In this document: positions 9,062 through 17,038 of the stretch, in pieces
Layout: each line of letters starts with the position of its first letter
Position numbering within the stretch: position 1 is the stretch's first letter
NCBI GenBank assembly: GCA_965652395.1
Contig: CBFGUW010000011.1
Location: 1-64,000, forward strand
Reading direction: 5' to 3'
DNA length: 64,000 nucleotides
Source of the DNA: Saccharospirillum sp965652395
GTDB taxonomy: Bacteria; Pseudomonadota; Gammaproteobacteria; Pseudomonadales; Natronospirillaceae
The notes under the pieces: generated by a model
The model's database searches: none
Told to the model about the DNA's origin: nothing
Seen by the model: the letters and a program-made list of their open reading frames with translations, nothing else
Translations under genes and position numbers: made by a program

Positions 9062-10815
9062 GCGCTTTCCTCCACCTCAAACTGCTGCAGTTCCCAGGTT
9101 TCCCGGTAGTAGTCGCTGCTGTTCAGCAATTGCTCGTGGGTGCCACGGGCGATGATCTCGCCGTTGTGCAGCACCAGAATCTTATCTAGGTTTTCCAGTG
9201 CGCTGATGCGATGCGAAACCACCAATACCGACTGCCGCCCGATGCGATTGAACAAACCGCTGAGGATTTTTCGCTCGGTCTCGTAATCCACGGCGGAGAG
9301 CACATTGTCCATGATGATCAGATCGGCCGGGCTGAGCAGTGCCCGGGCGATGCTCAGCCGTTGCTTCTGGCCGCCGGAGAGCATGATGCCCTTTTCGCCC
9401 ACCAGGGTCTGGTCACCGTCCTGAAAGCGTGAGATGTCGTCGCTCAGTTGGCTCAATGCCAACACTTCATCGACCTGGTGTTTCTCGATGAGTTGTCCAT
9501 CGGTCCCGAAGCGGACATTCGCTTCCACCGTGTCGGAAAACAGATAGGGCTCCTGAGTGATTGTGCGCACCGTGCCCCGCCATTGCCGACGCGGCAGGCG
9601 GGCGATGTCGTCTTCGCCCCAGAATATATGCCCGTCAGGAACATCGAGATGGTGGTTGATGCAGTTCACCAGCGTCGTTTTTCCGGCCCCGATGCTGCCC
9701 AGTACGCCAACCTTTTCGCCGGGTTTGATATCGAAGCTGATGTCGTTCAGTGTCAGTGTGTCCTGGTCCGGGTAGGCATAGTTCAGATGACGCACACTGA
9801 GGGTCCGCTCGACCGGTGCCGACTCCGCTGGCTTGGGCAGCGCGCGGTCCGTTTCGGGAATCTCGGCGTGGAGAATGGACTGCACGCTTTCGATGCTGAC
9901 CATTCCCATCTGATAGACCACGGCAATCCGCCCCAGTTGCGCCAACGGCAATGCCAACAGCGCGGAATACGCCAGGAAGGCGGTCATTTCCCCGAGCGTC
10001 AGCCCCTGCTGCAAAATCATGTAACCACCGAGCCCGAGAATCACGACTTTCATCAGGTCGTTCGCGTAGTCCAGCAACGGCAGGATGAACGTTTGTATCC
10101 GCGTCACCCGCATAATGGTATCCAGCAGACTGTTGTTCACCTGCTCAATTTCGGCGGATACCCAGGGGCCCATTTGCTGGTTCTTAATCAGATCGATACC
10201 GGAAAGGTAATTCATCAACTGTTCGGAAAGCCGTTGCAGCCGTTTCATGCGTTCGGTCTGGTACTTGCGCATCCGCAAAAAGCCCTGGTTGAAGGCGATG
10301 AACGCCAGCGCCACCGGAATAACCGAATACAGCGTCAGGGAAGGCGAAATACGCCACATCCAAATAGGTGTCAGCGAGAGCGCGAATATCACATTGACGG
10401 TCTGCAGGAAGCCAATGCCATAGAACAGCCGGATGCCGGTCATGTCGTTGTTGATGATCGAAATCAGTTTGCCGGACGGAAACTGCTGGTGATAGGTGTT
10501 GGGTAATCGGTTCAGCCGAAAGAAAAGATCGTTCTTAAGCTGCGCTTCGGTAATCCGCCCCGGGTTCAGCGCATACATCCGCGACAGGATGCGCACACCC
10601 ACCATGACCAGCGAAAACACCACCACCCATAGAACATACTCGTTCAAATTGCTGCGGGCCGCCGGGTCGGCTTTGCCGAGCAGGTCGATGGCCTGCTGAA
10701 TGTAACGCGGTATCTCAACCTGCAACCAGTTGACCAGGAAAATACAGGCCACGGCAAAGAGGTAAGACCACTTGTTCAGCAAAAAATAGTGCAGGATGAA
10801 TTGGCGTTTAGTCAT
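9058..10815 (-). CDS. ABC exporter half-transporter, MdlA-like
   Basis: A 585-residue half-transporter with six N-terminal membrane helices and an ATPase domain: Walker A GSIGAGKTT near residue 370, canonical signature LSGGQKQR near 475, Walker B LIIMDNVLSAVD. The usual catalytic Glu after Walker B is replaced by Asn (MDN instead of DE), which suggests a degenerate ATPase site. The start was set at the ATG giving MTKRQFILHYF, because the longer frame adds about 90 low-complexity residues lying over another gene. It overlaps the stop of the upstream small gene by eight bases and its own stop overlaps MdlB by four, so all three genes are coupled. Confidence 0.88.
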   Translation of the reverse strand: MTKRQFILHYFLLNKWSYLFAVACIFLVNWLQVEIPRYIQQAIDLLGKADPAARSNLNEYVLWVVVFSLVMVGVRILSRMYALNPGRITEAQLKNDLFFRLNRLPNTYHQQFPSGKLISIINNDMTGIRLFYGIGFLQTVNVIFALSLTPIWMWRISPSLTLYSVIPVALAFIAFNQGFLRMRKYQTERMKRLQRLSEQLMNYLSGIDLIKNQQMGPWVSAEIEQVNNSLLDTIMRVTRIQTFILPLLDYANDLMKVVILGLGGYMILQQGLTLGEMTAFLAYSALLALPLAQLGRIAVVYQMGMVSIESVQSILHAEIPETDRALPKPAESAPVERTLSVRHLNYAYPDQDTLTLNDISFDIKPGEKVGVLGSIGAGKTTLVNCINHHLDVPDGHIFWGEDDIARLPRRQWRGTVRTITQEPYLFSDTVEANVRFGTDGQLIEKHQVDEVLALSQLSDDISRFQDGDQTLVGEKGIMLSGGQKQRLSIARALLSPADLIIMDNVLSAVDYETERKILSGLFNRIGRQSVLVVSHRISALENLDKILVLHNGEIIARGTHEQLLNSSDYYRETWELQQFEVEESA

Positions 10816-11056
10816 CGGCCTTCTCGGGGTCGCAGTGGGCGGCTGGTTCAGAGCAATGGGCAGGCGGCTCGATGCCGTATTCGTTCTGACAGGCGCGGAT
10901 AATGGCGTGACGGACATCGCACTGGTCTTCGAGTGCGTCGAGTAACCAAACAGGCAGGCGGACGGGGCGGGTTTTGATGCCGGGTTTACGGCCACAGCCG
11001 GGCCGGGCTCCGCCGTGACCGCAGCAGCCTTCCGACTTATCGGTTGAATCGGACAA
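10808..11056 (-). CDS. Small Cys/His-rich GARPG protein
   Basis: An 82-residue protein if translation begins at the TTG at 11056, which has GGAG eight bases upstream; an ATG at 11098 would place the start inside a palindromic operator and is less likely. The sequence has an AT-hook-like GGARPGCGRKPG motif (about residues 15-26), a short helical middle (VRLPVWLLDALE), and seven Cys plus four His, including CCGHG near the start and two HC pairs near the end. This composition suggests metal or redox binding combined with DNA binding, but that is inference. It overlaps the mdlA-like start by eight bases and leads the exporter operon, so a regulatory role for that operon is plausible. I know no named family. 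Confidence 0.55.
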   Translation of the reverse strand: MSDSTDKSEGCCGHGGARPGCGRKPGIKTRPVRLPVWLLDALEDQCDVRHAIIRACQNEYGIEPPAHCSEPAAHCDPEKADD

Positions 11057-11077
11057 GGGGAGGACTCCAAGAATTTT

Positions 11078-11097
11078 TGAAAAGTGTACACTTTTCA
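11078..11097. promoter_or_regulatory. Perfect 20-bp palindrome (operator)
   Basis: tgaaaagtgtacacttttca is perfectly self-complementary. It lies 22 bases upstream of the chosen start of the small Cys/His-rich gene and about 100 bases before the divergent monooxygenase gene. The symmetry and position suggest a dimeric repressor site controlling the exporter operon and perhaps the divergent gene. The regulator is not identified. Confidence 0.6.
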
Positions 11098-11200
11098 TTT
11101 TGAAAGTACAGGCAGGGGATCGATTAAAGCTCATCACCTTGATCCACCCAATTATTCCCCCATTCAGGCTCTGAGCCATAAAACATCTATCAGGATCTGC

Positions 11201-12190
11201 ATGACCCATTACTCCCTACTCGACCTCGCCCCTGTCAACGAAGGCAGCTCTCCGCGCGAGGCCCTCCACAATGCCCGAGCCCTCGCTCAGAAAGCTGAAC
11301 AACTGGGCTTCACCCGGTTCTGGATGGCGGAACACCACAACATGCCCGGCATTGCCAGCGCGGCAACCGCCGTGGCGCTGGGGTTCGTGGCGGAAGGTAC
11401 AGAGCGGATACGTATCGGTGCCGGTGGGGTGATGTTACCGAACCATGCGCCGCTGACGGTGGCGGAACAGTTCGGAACCCTGGCTTCCTTGTACCCGGAC
11501 CGCGTCGACCTGGGGTTGGGGCGCGCGCCGGGAACGGATGGGGCCACCGTGCAGGCGTTGCGACGCGACCCGATAGCTGCGGCGGAGCGGTTCCCGGACG
11601 ATGTGTTCGAACTGCTGGAATATTTCGAGCCGGCCTCGCCCGGCCAACGGGTACAGGCCGTTCCGGGGGCCGGTCTTCGCGTGCCGGTCTGGCTGCTGGG
11701 GTCGAGCCTGTTCAGCGCGCGCCTGGCGGCGCACATGGGGCTGCCCTTTGCTTTTGCCTCGCATTTCGCGCCGGACTATCTGGGCCGCGCTCTAACCCTC
11801 TACCGTCAGGAATTCCAACCTTCGGTGTATTTGGAACGCCCCTACAGCATGGCGGCGGTGAACCTGTTCGCGGCCGATTCCGAAGTCGAGGCGCGTCGGC
11901 TGCGCACCTCGGTGGAGCAACAGTTTCTGGCGTTGCGTCGGGGCACGCCCGGGCCGTTGAGACCGCCCGTGGACCCGGAGCAGGTCTGCGGCCCTCTGGA
12001 GCGTGCGCAGTTGGAACAGACACTGGTGGAATCCGCGACGGGCACACCCGAGCAGGTCGAACATTGGCTGGCCGGTTTTGTGGATCGAACCGGTGTCGAT
12101 GAAATCATCTTCACCTGCCAGTTGTTCGACCAAACGGCCCGTTATCGGGCGCTGGAGATTGGCGCTGAGGCGATGTCCCGTTTGGGTTAA
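11201..12190 (+). CDS. LLM-class flavin-dependent oxidoreductase
   Basis: A 329-residue bacterial-luciferase-like (LLM) protein of the YhbW type. The family features are present: early YSLLDLAPV and FTRFWMAEHHNMPGIASAATAV (flavin-barrel strand 2), RIRIGAGGVMLPNHAPLTVAEQFGTLASLYP, and GLGRAPGTDG. These proteins use reduced flavin and oxygen to oxidise small organic substrates; the substrate here is unknown. The start at 11201 has an AGGAT site. The longer frame upstream is rejected because it overlaps the palindromic operator and lacks homology. The gene is transcribed divergently from the exporter operon and may share its control region. Confidence 0.88.
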   Translation: MTHYSLLDLAPVNEGSSPREALHNARALAQKAEQLGFTRFWMAEHHNMPGIASAATAVALGFVAEGTERIRIGAGGVMLPNHAPLTVAEQFGTLASLYPDRVDLGLGRAPGTDGATVQALRRDPIAAAERFPDDVFELLEYFEPASPGQRVQAVPGAGLRVPVWLLGSSLFSARLAAHMGLPFAFASHFAPDYLGRALTLYRQEFQPSVYLERPYSMAAVNLFAADSEVEARRLRTSVEQQFLALRRGTPGPLRPPVDPEQVCGPLERAQLEQTLVESATGTPEQVEHWLAGFVDRTGVDEIIFTCQLFDQTARYRALEIGAEAMSRLG

Positions 12191-12237
12191 TAACCCGAGA
12201 TATTGCAATCTGTATGTCAATGGTCCGAACTTTTCGA

Positions 12238-12993
12238 CTATACAACGTCAGCCGCTTTCTTCCTTCGCCGCGCCCACCCAAGCAGGAAAAGCGAAGTGGC
12301 GAATATCGAAATGGAAGAAGGCTCGGGCACCAGTGTCGGGTCTATATAGGTTTGAAAGCTGAAATCCTCGCTGAACCCTGACAGGGCTGACCAGGATGAT
12401 CCGCCATCGTTGCTGTAATAGCCCGCCCCGCCTGCGTAGGGGTCCTGGGGTGAGAGTGGGTTGCCGGTGAAGGTGTCGAAGGAGCCGCGCGTCCAGTCGT
12501 ATTCGGCATTAAAGGGCGTCGTGCTGGAGAGCATGATGGTGTACATGTTCCCGGCGTACAGATCCACCCAGGTCGAGGTGAAATCGACCGACTCAAGAGA
12601 GAAAGGGTCGAGGTCGACATCGCCCGGGGTGAGCGTTTCCGTTGCCAGAGCCGGTGCGCTGGTATCCGGAAGGCCTGCGTTGGTGTGCAGGATGCTGACT
12701 GTCAGGTCTTGGGTGGCCTTGTCGGTCAGCGCCAGATCAACGCCGGTTAATCGCCCTGTCAGCCCTGCGGTGAAGGTCTGAGCCAGCACATATTCATTCG
12801 TGGGGGTTTCATAAATCGTGTAGCTGGATATGCCGCCACTGCTTGGGTAAATCACGGACTGGTCCAGGATGGGCATCGCCAGTGCCAGCGGTGCCGTGGC
12901 CATAGCGATCAGCGAAAATGCGAACCTTGGAACAGTCGATGCAATTTTGGTTATTACATAGCGGGGTGATGAAGGGTCTTTCTTGGTCATCAT
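12238..12993 (-). CDS. PEP-CTERM sorting-signal protein
   Basis: A 251-residue exported protein. It has an N-terminal signal segment (about residues 18-40, ending ALA) and a classical PEP-CTERM tail: VPEPSS, a hydrophobic helix (ISIFATSLFLLGW), then the basic end ARRRKK. Such tails are recognised by exosortase (XrtA/EpsH family), usually in bacteria making exopolysaccharide. No exosortase gene is in the window. The middle (about residues 45-210) is a beta-rich region with YVLAQTFTAGLTGRLTGVDLAL, recalling secreted proteins with a choice-of-anchor domain. A strong AGGAGG site precedes ATGATG at 12993. It stands alone. Confidence 0.85.
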   Translation of the reverse strand: MMTKKDPSSPRYVITKIASTVPRFAFSLIAMATAPLALAMPILDQSVIYPSSGGISSYTIYETPTNEYVLAQTFTAGLTGRLTGVDLALTDKATQDLTVSILHTNAGLPDTSAPALATETLTPGDVDLDPFSLESVDFTSTWVDLYAGNMYTIMLSSTTPFNAEYDWTRGSFDTFTGNPLSPQDPYAGGAGYYSNDGGSSWSALSGFSEDFSFQTYIDPTLVPEPSSISIFATSLFLLGWARRRKKAADVV

Positions 12994-13345
12994 AAGCTAC
13001 CTCCTTTCCTGAGATAGACTGAGGGTTTCCATTGAGGAACAACAGCTCCATGTTCCGGAATTTGAAACCCTAGATGACTTCCCCGCTGTTTGCAAGCAGG
13101 CAAAAAGGCACCTGAATGCCTGCTTAGCGAAGCCGGACGTGAGTGCTCTTGGGCATTAGCAAACGGCTGCGCTGTAGGGTCGCTCCCGACAAACAGCCGG
13201 TTATCTTTCTTAGTCCTCAATGAGTCAGCCCAGGCCTCGGTTTCCTCCAAAAGTAGGAGCGAAAATCGGGTGGTAGTGCCCTGTACCTAATGGTAACGAA
13301 ACTAAATGTCTTTTAATCTTAGGGCGATGTTCAAGCGCCCCCCCT
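12994..13345. other. Intergenic region between divergent genes
   Basis: About 350 bases between the PEP-CTERM gene and a membrane-protein gene on the opposite strand. The ribosome site of the former lies at its left edge. I see no ORF with coding character, no RNA gene and no strong hairpin; promoters for both genes are expected here. Confidence 0.5.
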
Positions 13346-13759
13346 ATGACAAAACACCACCACTCTATCGAACTTCAGTTGAATCCCGTTTGGCAGGCTG
13401 CCCTTACCGGTGTCTGTACGCTCTATGGCTTCTGGCCGGGCATTTCCTTGCATGACAGCCTAGTAGGGAATGCCAGCGGAGGCTATGGTTGGTTCCCCTT
13501 TCTGATCTACTCGCCCATCGCATTTTTTGTGACGTTTGGAGTTCTCTGGTTCTTATTGGTCAGGGGGTTTTGTCGGTTGGAGAATACGCCTGGGCGCCTC
13601 TCGGTTTGTATTTCCCTTGTCTTTTTCTATTGGGTTAACAATGGCACGCCACACCCTGTTGCTCTGGGTTTCATTGGGTTTATGGCTGTTTTTGCATTCT
13701 TTGTTTCGAAGCGGGCGCAAGAGGATGCTCGGGATCGCGAGGAGTTTTTCAATCAGTGA
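13346..13759 (+). CDS. Hypothetical membrane protein
   Basis: A 137-residue protein with about four hydrophobic segments: WQAALTGVCTLYGFWPGISL (weak), PFLIYSPIAFFVTFGVLWFLLV, LSVCISLVFFYWV and PVALGFIGFMAVFAFFV. A charged C-terminal tail rich in Arg, Asp and Glu follows. I recognise no family. There is no clear Shine-Dalgarno before the ATG. Its stop overlaps the GTG start of the next gene in the tetranucleotide GTGA, so the two products are probably made together and may work together in the inner membrane. Function unknown. Confidence 0.6.
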   Translation: MTKHHHSIELQLNPVWQAALTGVCTLYGFWPGISLHDSLVGNASGGYGWFPFLIYSPIAFFVTFGVLWFLLVRGFCRLENTPGRLSVCISLVFFYWVNNGTPHPVALGFIGFMAVFAFFVSKRAQEDARDREEFFNQ

Positions 13760-14511
13760 AGTCAAGCACGCAGGAAGTGAAAGTCACCGCTGATTATTTA
13801 AAAAATTTTCCGGATCCGCTGTGGGAAAAACTGGACCTTCAGTTTTGCAAACCACTGTCGGCCATAGAAGGCTGGCAGAATGGCTACCGGTTCATCATTC
13901 TGAACATCAGGCATCGAAAATTTGGCCTGATGGGTGGTGATGGACTAACAGCCGATACCACCTTTTTTATTGTCGAAATACCGGCGTCGAATCAGGGCCG
14001 CTTTATAACTGAGTCGCCTTCGGACTGTGATACCTCGGTCGACAGCCAGTATGTATATCTCGCCAGTGCGGGTAAGCAAACAAGACCCAGTGAGTGGCGG
14101 CGATGGGTCAATACTGCAACCAAAGCGGTTGAGTCCCTTGCGACAAGTGATGAACTCTCAAACAGTACTCGAGAGGCAAAGCCGACCTATCAGCCGGTGG
14201 ATGGTGGGGCGGCGGTTCACATCTTTATAGCGGCCGCCTTTATACTGGCTTCACTGTTATTGGCGGGTGTGGGTCTGGCTATAATTTTCGGGCTGATCGA
14301 CTACCAGCCCGATTGCGTTTCAAACCCTTCGGCGGCCGGGTGCAGGGCCACTACGGGAGCCTATAAAGTGATAGAAGGCATTCGGGTGGGTGGAGGCTAT
14401 TTGCTCGGCAGCGGCTTTTTCCTGATAGGGGCGCTTTATTCCCGTGAACGTGTGCGTAAACGGCTGCGAAGCAAACTGGATTTCACGCCGGATAGAGACC
14501 GCTCAAGGTAG
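13756..14511 (+). CDS. Hypothetical membrane protein
   Basis: A 251-residue protein that starts with GTG and overlaps the upstream membrane-protein gene by four bases. The first 150 residues are soluble and contain RFIILNIRHRKFGLMGGDGLTADTTFF and a strand-rich segment (TFFIVEIP, YVYLASAGK). Residues about 154-182 and 215-232 are membrane helices separated by a loop with a Cys pair (PDCVSNPSAAGCRA), probably periplasmic and disulphide-bonded. The C-terminus is strongly basic (SRERVRKRLRSK) and so cytoplasmic. No known domain could be assigned. The coupled arrangement suggests a two-component membrane assembly. Confidence 0.6.
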   Translation: MKSSTQEVKVTADYLKNFPDPLWEKLDLQFCKPLSAIEGWQNGYRFIILNIRHRKFGLMGGDGLTADTTFFIVEIPASNQGRFITESPSDCDTSVDSQYVYLASAGKQTRPSEWRRWVNTATKAVESLATSDELSNSTREAKPTYQPVDGGAAVHIFIAAAFILASLLLAGVGLAIIFGLIDYQPDCVSNPSAAGCRATTGAYKVIEGIRVGGGYLLGSGFFLIGALYSRERVRKRLRSKLDFTPDRDRSR

Positions 14512-14564
14512 GCAGTCCCTCAAACCAATCCTTTGGATAAACTCGGTTATTGTTCGCCAAACAC

Positions 14565-15029
14565 TCAGTATTGTTCAATGAATTTCCGAAACGCTCTTTT
14601 GCTATACCCCCAACCCCAGAAAGACTCTAACTCAGCGGTTTGCTGCGAGGCCAAAACCTTACCTTCGTGACTCAGTACATAAAAATGCGGATAGCCTACC
14701 GCTGAGGGAAGGTTTTCCAGAAAAGCCTCGTTGTAATTGTCTTCACTGACATTGATTTTGAGGGTCACGAAGGTCTCGTTGAGAGCCTGTTCGACTGACT
14801 CATTCTGTTTGATGAAGCGATCCAGCGTGTGGCACCAACTGCACCAATCCCCACCAACGACCAACAGAATATGTTTGTCGCCCTGCTCCGCCAGGTTTTT
14901 CGCATATTCCAAATCCGCGAAGGGGTCCCGGTCCGGCTCGTACCAGCCCGGCAATCCCGTTTCAGCGGCAAACGCCGCACCACCAAGCAAAACCGAACCC
15001 ACAATCAACCACCGACGAAGGATGTTCAC
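14565..15029 (-). CDS. Periplasmic thioredoxin-like protein
   Basis: A 154-residue exported thioredoxin-fold protein. It begins with a signal peptide (RRWLIVGSVLLGGAAFA) and has the active site GGDWCSWCHTLDRF at about residues 59-72. The Cys-Ser-Trp-Cys pair followed by His recalls DUF255/SoxW-like thioredoxins. SAVGYPHFYVL near residue 110 supplies the cis-Pro region. It probably reduces or exchanges disulphides in periplasmic proteins. The start is a GTG with GAGGTG upstream; this start gives the signal peptide. It stands alone between convergent and same-strand hypothetical genes. Confidence 0.8.
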   Translation of the reverse strand: MNILRRWLIVGSVLLGGAAFAAETGLPGWYEPDRDPFADLEYAKNLAEQGDKHILLVVGGDWCSWCHTLDRFIKQNESVEQALNETFVTLKINVSEDNYNEAFLENLPSAVGYPHFYVLSHEGKVLASQQTAELESFWGWGYSKRAFRKFIEQY

Positions 15030-15147
15030 GGTACACCTCTGAGTGCTCTTTGAATCGCGGCAATTTATCGGGTCTTTTAAAGAACGGCAAGAAGTAAAGG
15101 TGTTGTGGTTGTGACACCTGACGGGGCAAAGCGATATCCTGAAATAC

Positions 15148-15543
15148 CTAACCCCGAATCACGTAATAACGTTCGAGCCGATTGTCGGCGTCGTATTCAA
15201 CCGCCAGTTGTTCGAAGTCAATACCGTAGGGCGAGGCTCCCAGCGAGTAGAGGTCCCGGCCGTCGGCCTTTGCCTCCGGTGGGCCGAGCAGGGCCATCAC
15301 TTCATCACGGGTCATGCCTTTTTCAAGCACTGTGTCCAACGCTGAAACCATGCCGATTCGTGGGTTTTTGTGGCTGGTATTCTTGTGCTGGGCGCGCCAT
15401 AACTCGTCGTCGAAACCTGTGCCGAACAGTCGAGTCATCATTCCCTCCCCCGTTACTCTGCCTTCGTTGATGATCAAGAGAGACACCACCAGCACCACGG
15501 CTAATGCAGGCAGGCCCCACCATCGAGTGAGTCGTCTGTTCAT
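15148..15543 (-). CDS. BamE/SmpA-like domain protein
   Basis: A 131-residue protein with an N-terminal membrane anchor (ALAVVLVVSLLIINE, about residues 13-27) and a BamE/SmpA-OmlA-like fold. VLEKGMTRDEVMALLGPPEA is the typical 'G.t..ev..llG.P' turn, followed by the strand LAVEYDADNRLERYYVIRG. BamE helps outer-membrane protein assembly, but this one lacks a lipobox Cys, so it is better read as a membrane-anchored relative of unknown role. There is no operon partner; the DUF6973-like gene lies 100 bases upstream on the same strand. Confidence 0.65.
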   Translation of the reverse strand: MNRRLTRWWGLPALAVVLVVSLLIINEGRVTGEGMMTRLFGTGFDDELWRAQHKNTSHKNPRIGMVSALDTVLEKGMTRDEVMALLGPPEAKADGRDLYSLGASPYGIDFEQLAVEYDADNRLERYYVIRG

Positions 15544-15651
15544 TCTAGGCCCAACTCAAGTATGAATAAGCCATATTACCGGTAAAGTGGCTGGTCGGGA
15601 GTGGACAGGCATCGCACTTTTCAACTTCAGTGAACCACTCCCGCATAAAAA

Positions 15652-16407
15652 CTACTCGGCCGATGCACTCCCATCCGGCACCGGCTGCCCGCCAACACCG
15701 GGTACACCGTCCGTCAAGCCGTGATCCCACAGGGTTACGTTGTCGCTCCAGGCCAGATCGCCTTTCTGGTCGATCACCACCAGGCGGCCATCATGAACGG
15801 CGTCCATCACCAGGTCCGCCAGTTCCTGATCGGTGGCGTCGGGGTTATCCAACGCGATCTGTCGGCCGACTTCGTTGTTGTACAAGTCCATCGCTTCCCG
15901 CGTGGCGGGGTTGCCCGGCAGGGCTTCATGGGCGGTCGCGAATTGGGCTGTCCATTCGGCACCAAATTCGCTGGTCAGCATGGCGTTCCAGTAAGCGTGT
16001 CGGAAGGCGTCGCGCTGGCCATCGTTGCCGATCCATTCCGCTTCACGGCCGGATGGAACATGGGAGGGAATGGAGGCCGGGTCCGGAAAGCGGTTTTCCG
16101 ATTCGCCAAAGGCTTCGTCTTTGATGTCGTTGAAGCGGTCCAGGCCGAGTAGGCCCCGGTGCACGCTCAAGTTATCGAGCAGTTCGGCTTCGGTTTCAGT
16201 CAGGTTGTACTCACCGGTGAAGGGTACGGGGATAAAGCCGAGCGCGGATGGGCTCCAGGTGGTGGTGGCGTCGTCTTCCACCTGGTAATCCCGCAGTACG
16301 TTGTCCAGATCGGGCCGACTGCCCACCGGGGGTGTGGAAGGGGGTGGCGTGGACGCTACAGCGGAAGCGCCGCCAGCCGACCCGGCGCCGATAGAAGGTA
16401 TGCTCAT
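15652..16407 (-). CDS. Unknown protein, DUF6973-like
   Basis: A 251-residue protein with a Pro/Ser/Gly-rich N-terminus (about residues 1-35) and a conserved-looking helical core: QRDAFRHAYWNAMLTSEFG, then FATAHE, then DLYNNEVGRQIA (about residues 130-185). This RHA.WN / AHE / NNxxGR arrangement is what I associate with the DUF6973 domain, which turns up in predicted secreted or toxin-like proteins; the assignment is from memory. No signal peptide is seen, so export would need a non-Sec route. A strong AGGGAGAG site precedes the ATG. No immunity-like or secretion gene is adjacent, which weakens a toxin reading. Confidence 0.6.
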   Translation of the reverse strand: MSIPSIGAGSAGGASAVASTPPPSTPPVGSRPDLDNVLRDYQVEDDATTTWSPSALGFIPVPFTGEYNLTETEAELLDNLSVHRGLLGLDRFNDIKDEAFGESENRFPDPASIPSHVPSGREAEWIGNDGQRDAFRHAYWNAMLTSEFGAEWTAQFATAHEALPGNPATREAMDLYNNEVGRQIALDNPDATDQELADLVMDAVHDGRLVVIDQKGDLAWSDNVTLWDHGLTDGVPGVGGQPVPDGSASAE

Positions 16408-16529
16408 GTCGATCTCTCCCTTGAGAATAAGGTGGCTTCAACAGCTTCCTTGGTATACCTCAAAGGGGAAAATCAAAACATTAGAGGTCGCCCCAGCTAG
16501 GGACGACCCTAGGCGCTCGGCAGGCCCGG

Positions 16530-16937
16530 CTACCGTTCGCGCGATACCTTGGCCACGGCTTCGATCTCGATCAATATCTCCGGCGAGGCCAGAGAGGCGA
16601 CGCCGACGCCGGTTAACGCGGGCCGGTTCCTACCGAGGTATTCGGCAATGATGGGCACGACCGTCTCCATGTGTTCGCCCACTTCGCCTCTCACATACAC
16701 ACGCAATTGCAGCACATCCTCGACTGAAGAGCCTGCCTCCGCCAACACCTTCAATAGGTTTTTGGCGGCACTCTCGGTTTGAGACTGCATGGAGTGGCTG
16801 CCCACGCCGTTTTCCGGGTCCCAATCCACCTGGCCGGATACGAAGACCAGCCCGGTATCTCCATCGACTTTAGCGTGAGACATGCCGGAAGCCGAGCCGT
16901 CGTACAGCTCTGCGGGGTTAATCGAAATGATGCTCAT
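16530..16937 (-). CDS. RidA family protein
   Basis: A 135-residue RidA/YjgF/UK114-type protein. Family elements are in order: LVFVSGQVDWDPE near residue 30, the helix SAAKNLLKVLAEAGSSVEDVLQLRVYV, and NRPALTGVGVASLASPEILIEIEAVA near the end. The Arg in NRPA occupies the usual carboxylate-binding position. RidA hydrolyses reactive enamine/imine intermediates, but many paralogues have other or unknown substrates, and this one diverges at the N-terminus from canonical RidA (no SKAIxTxxAP). It stands alone, 100 bases past a LysR gene on the same strand. Confidence 0.85.
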   Translation of the reverse strand: MSIISINPAELYDGSASGMSHAKVDGDTGLVFVSGQVDWDPENGVGSHSMQSQTESAAKNLLKVLAEAGSSVEDVLQLRVYVRGEVGEHMETVVPIIAEYLGRNRPALTGVGVASLASPEILIEIEAVAKVSRER

Positions 16938-17038
16938 AATGGCCTCTTTGGTGGCTCGATAAGTTCATCGCCATACTAAGAAGCCGCTAGGTTGGTATCC
17001 ATCAAGCCGGGCTTGTAACCGTTACAAGGCGGTAAGCG

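Noticed and set aside
9448..10506. 352-codon frame antisense to the MdlA-like gene
   Set aside because: Shadow of the ABC exporter; composition typical of antisense frames.
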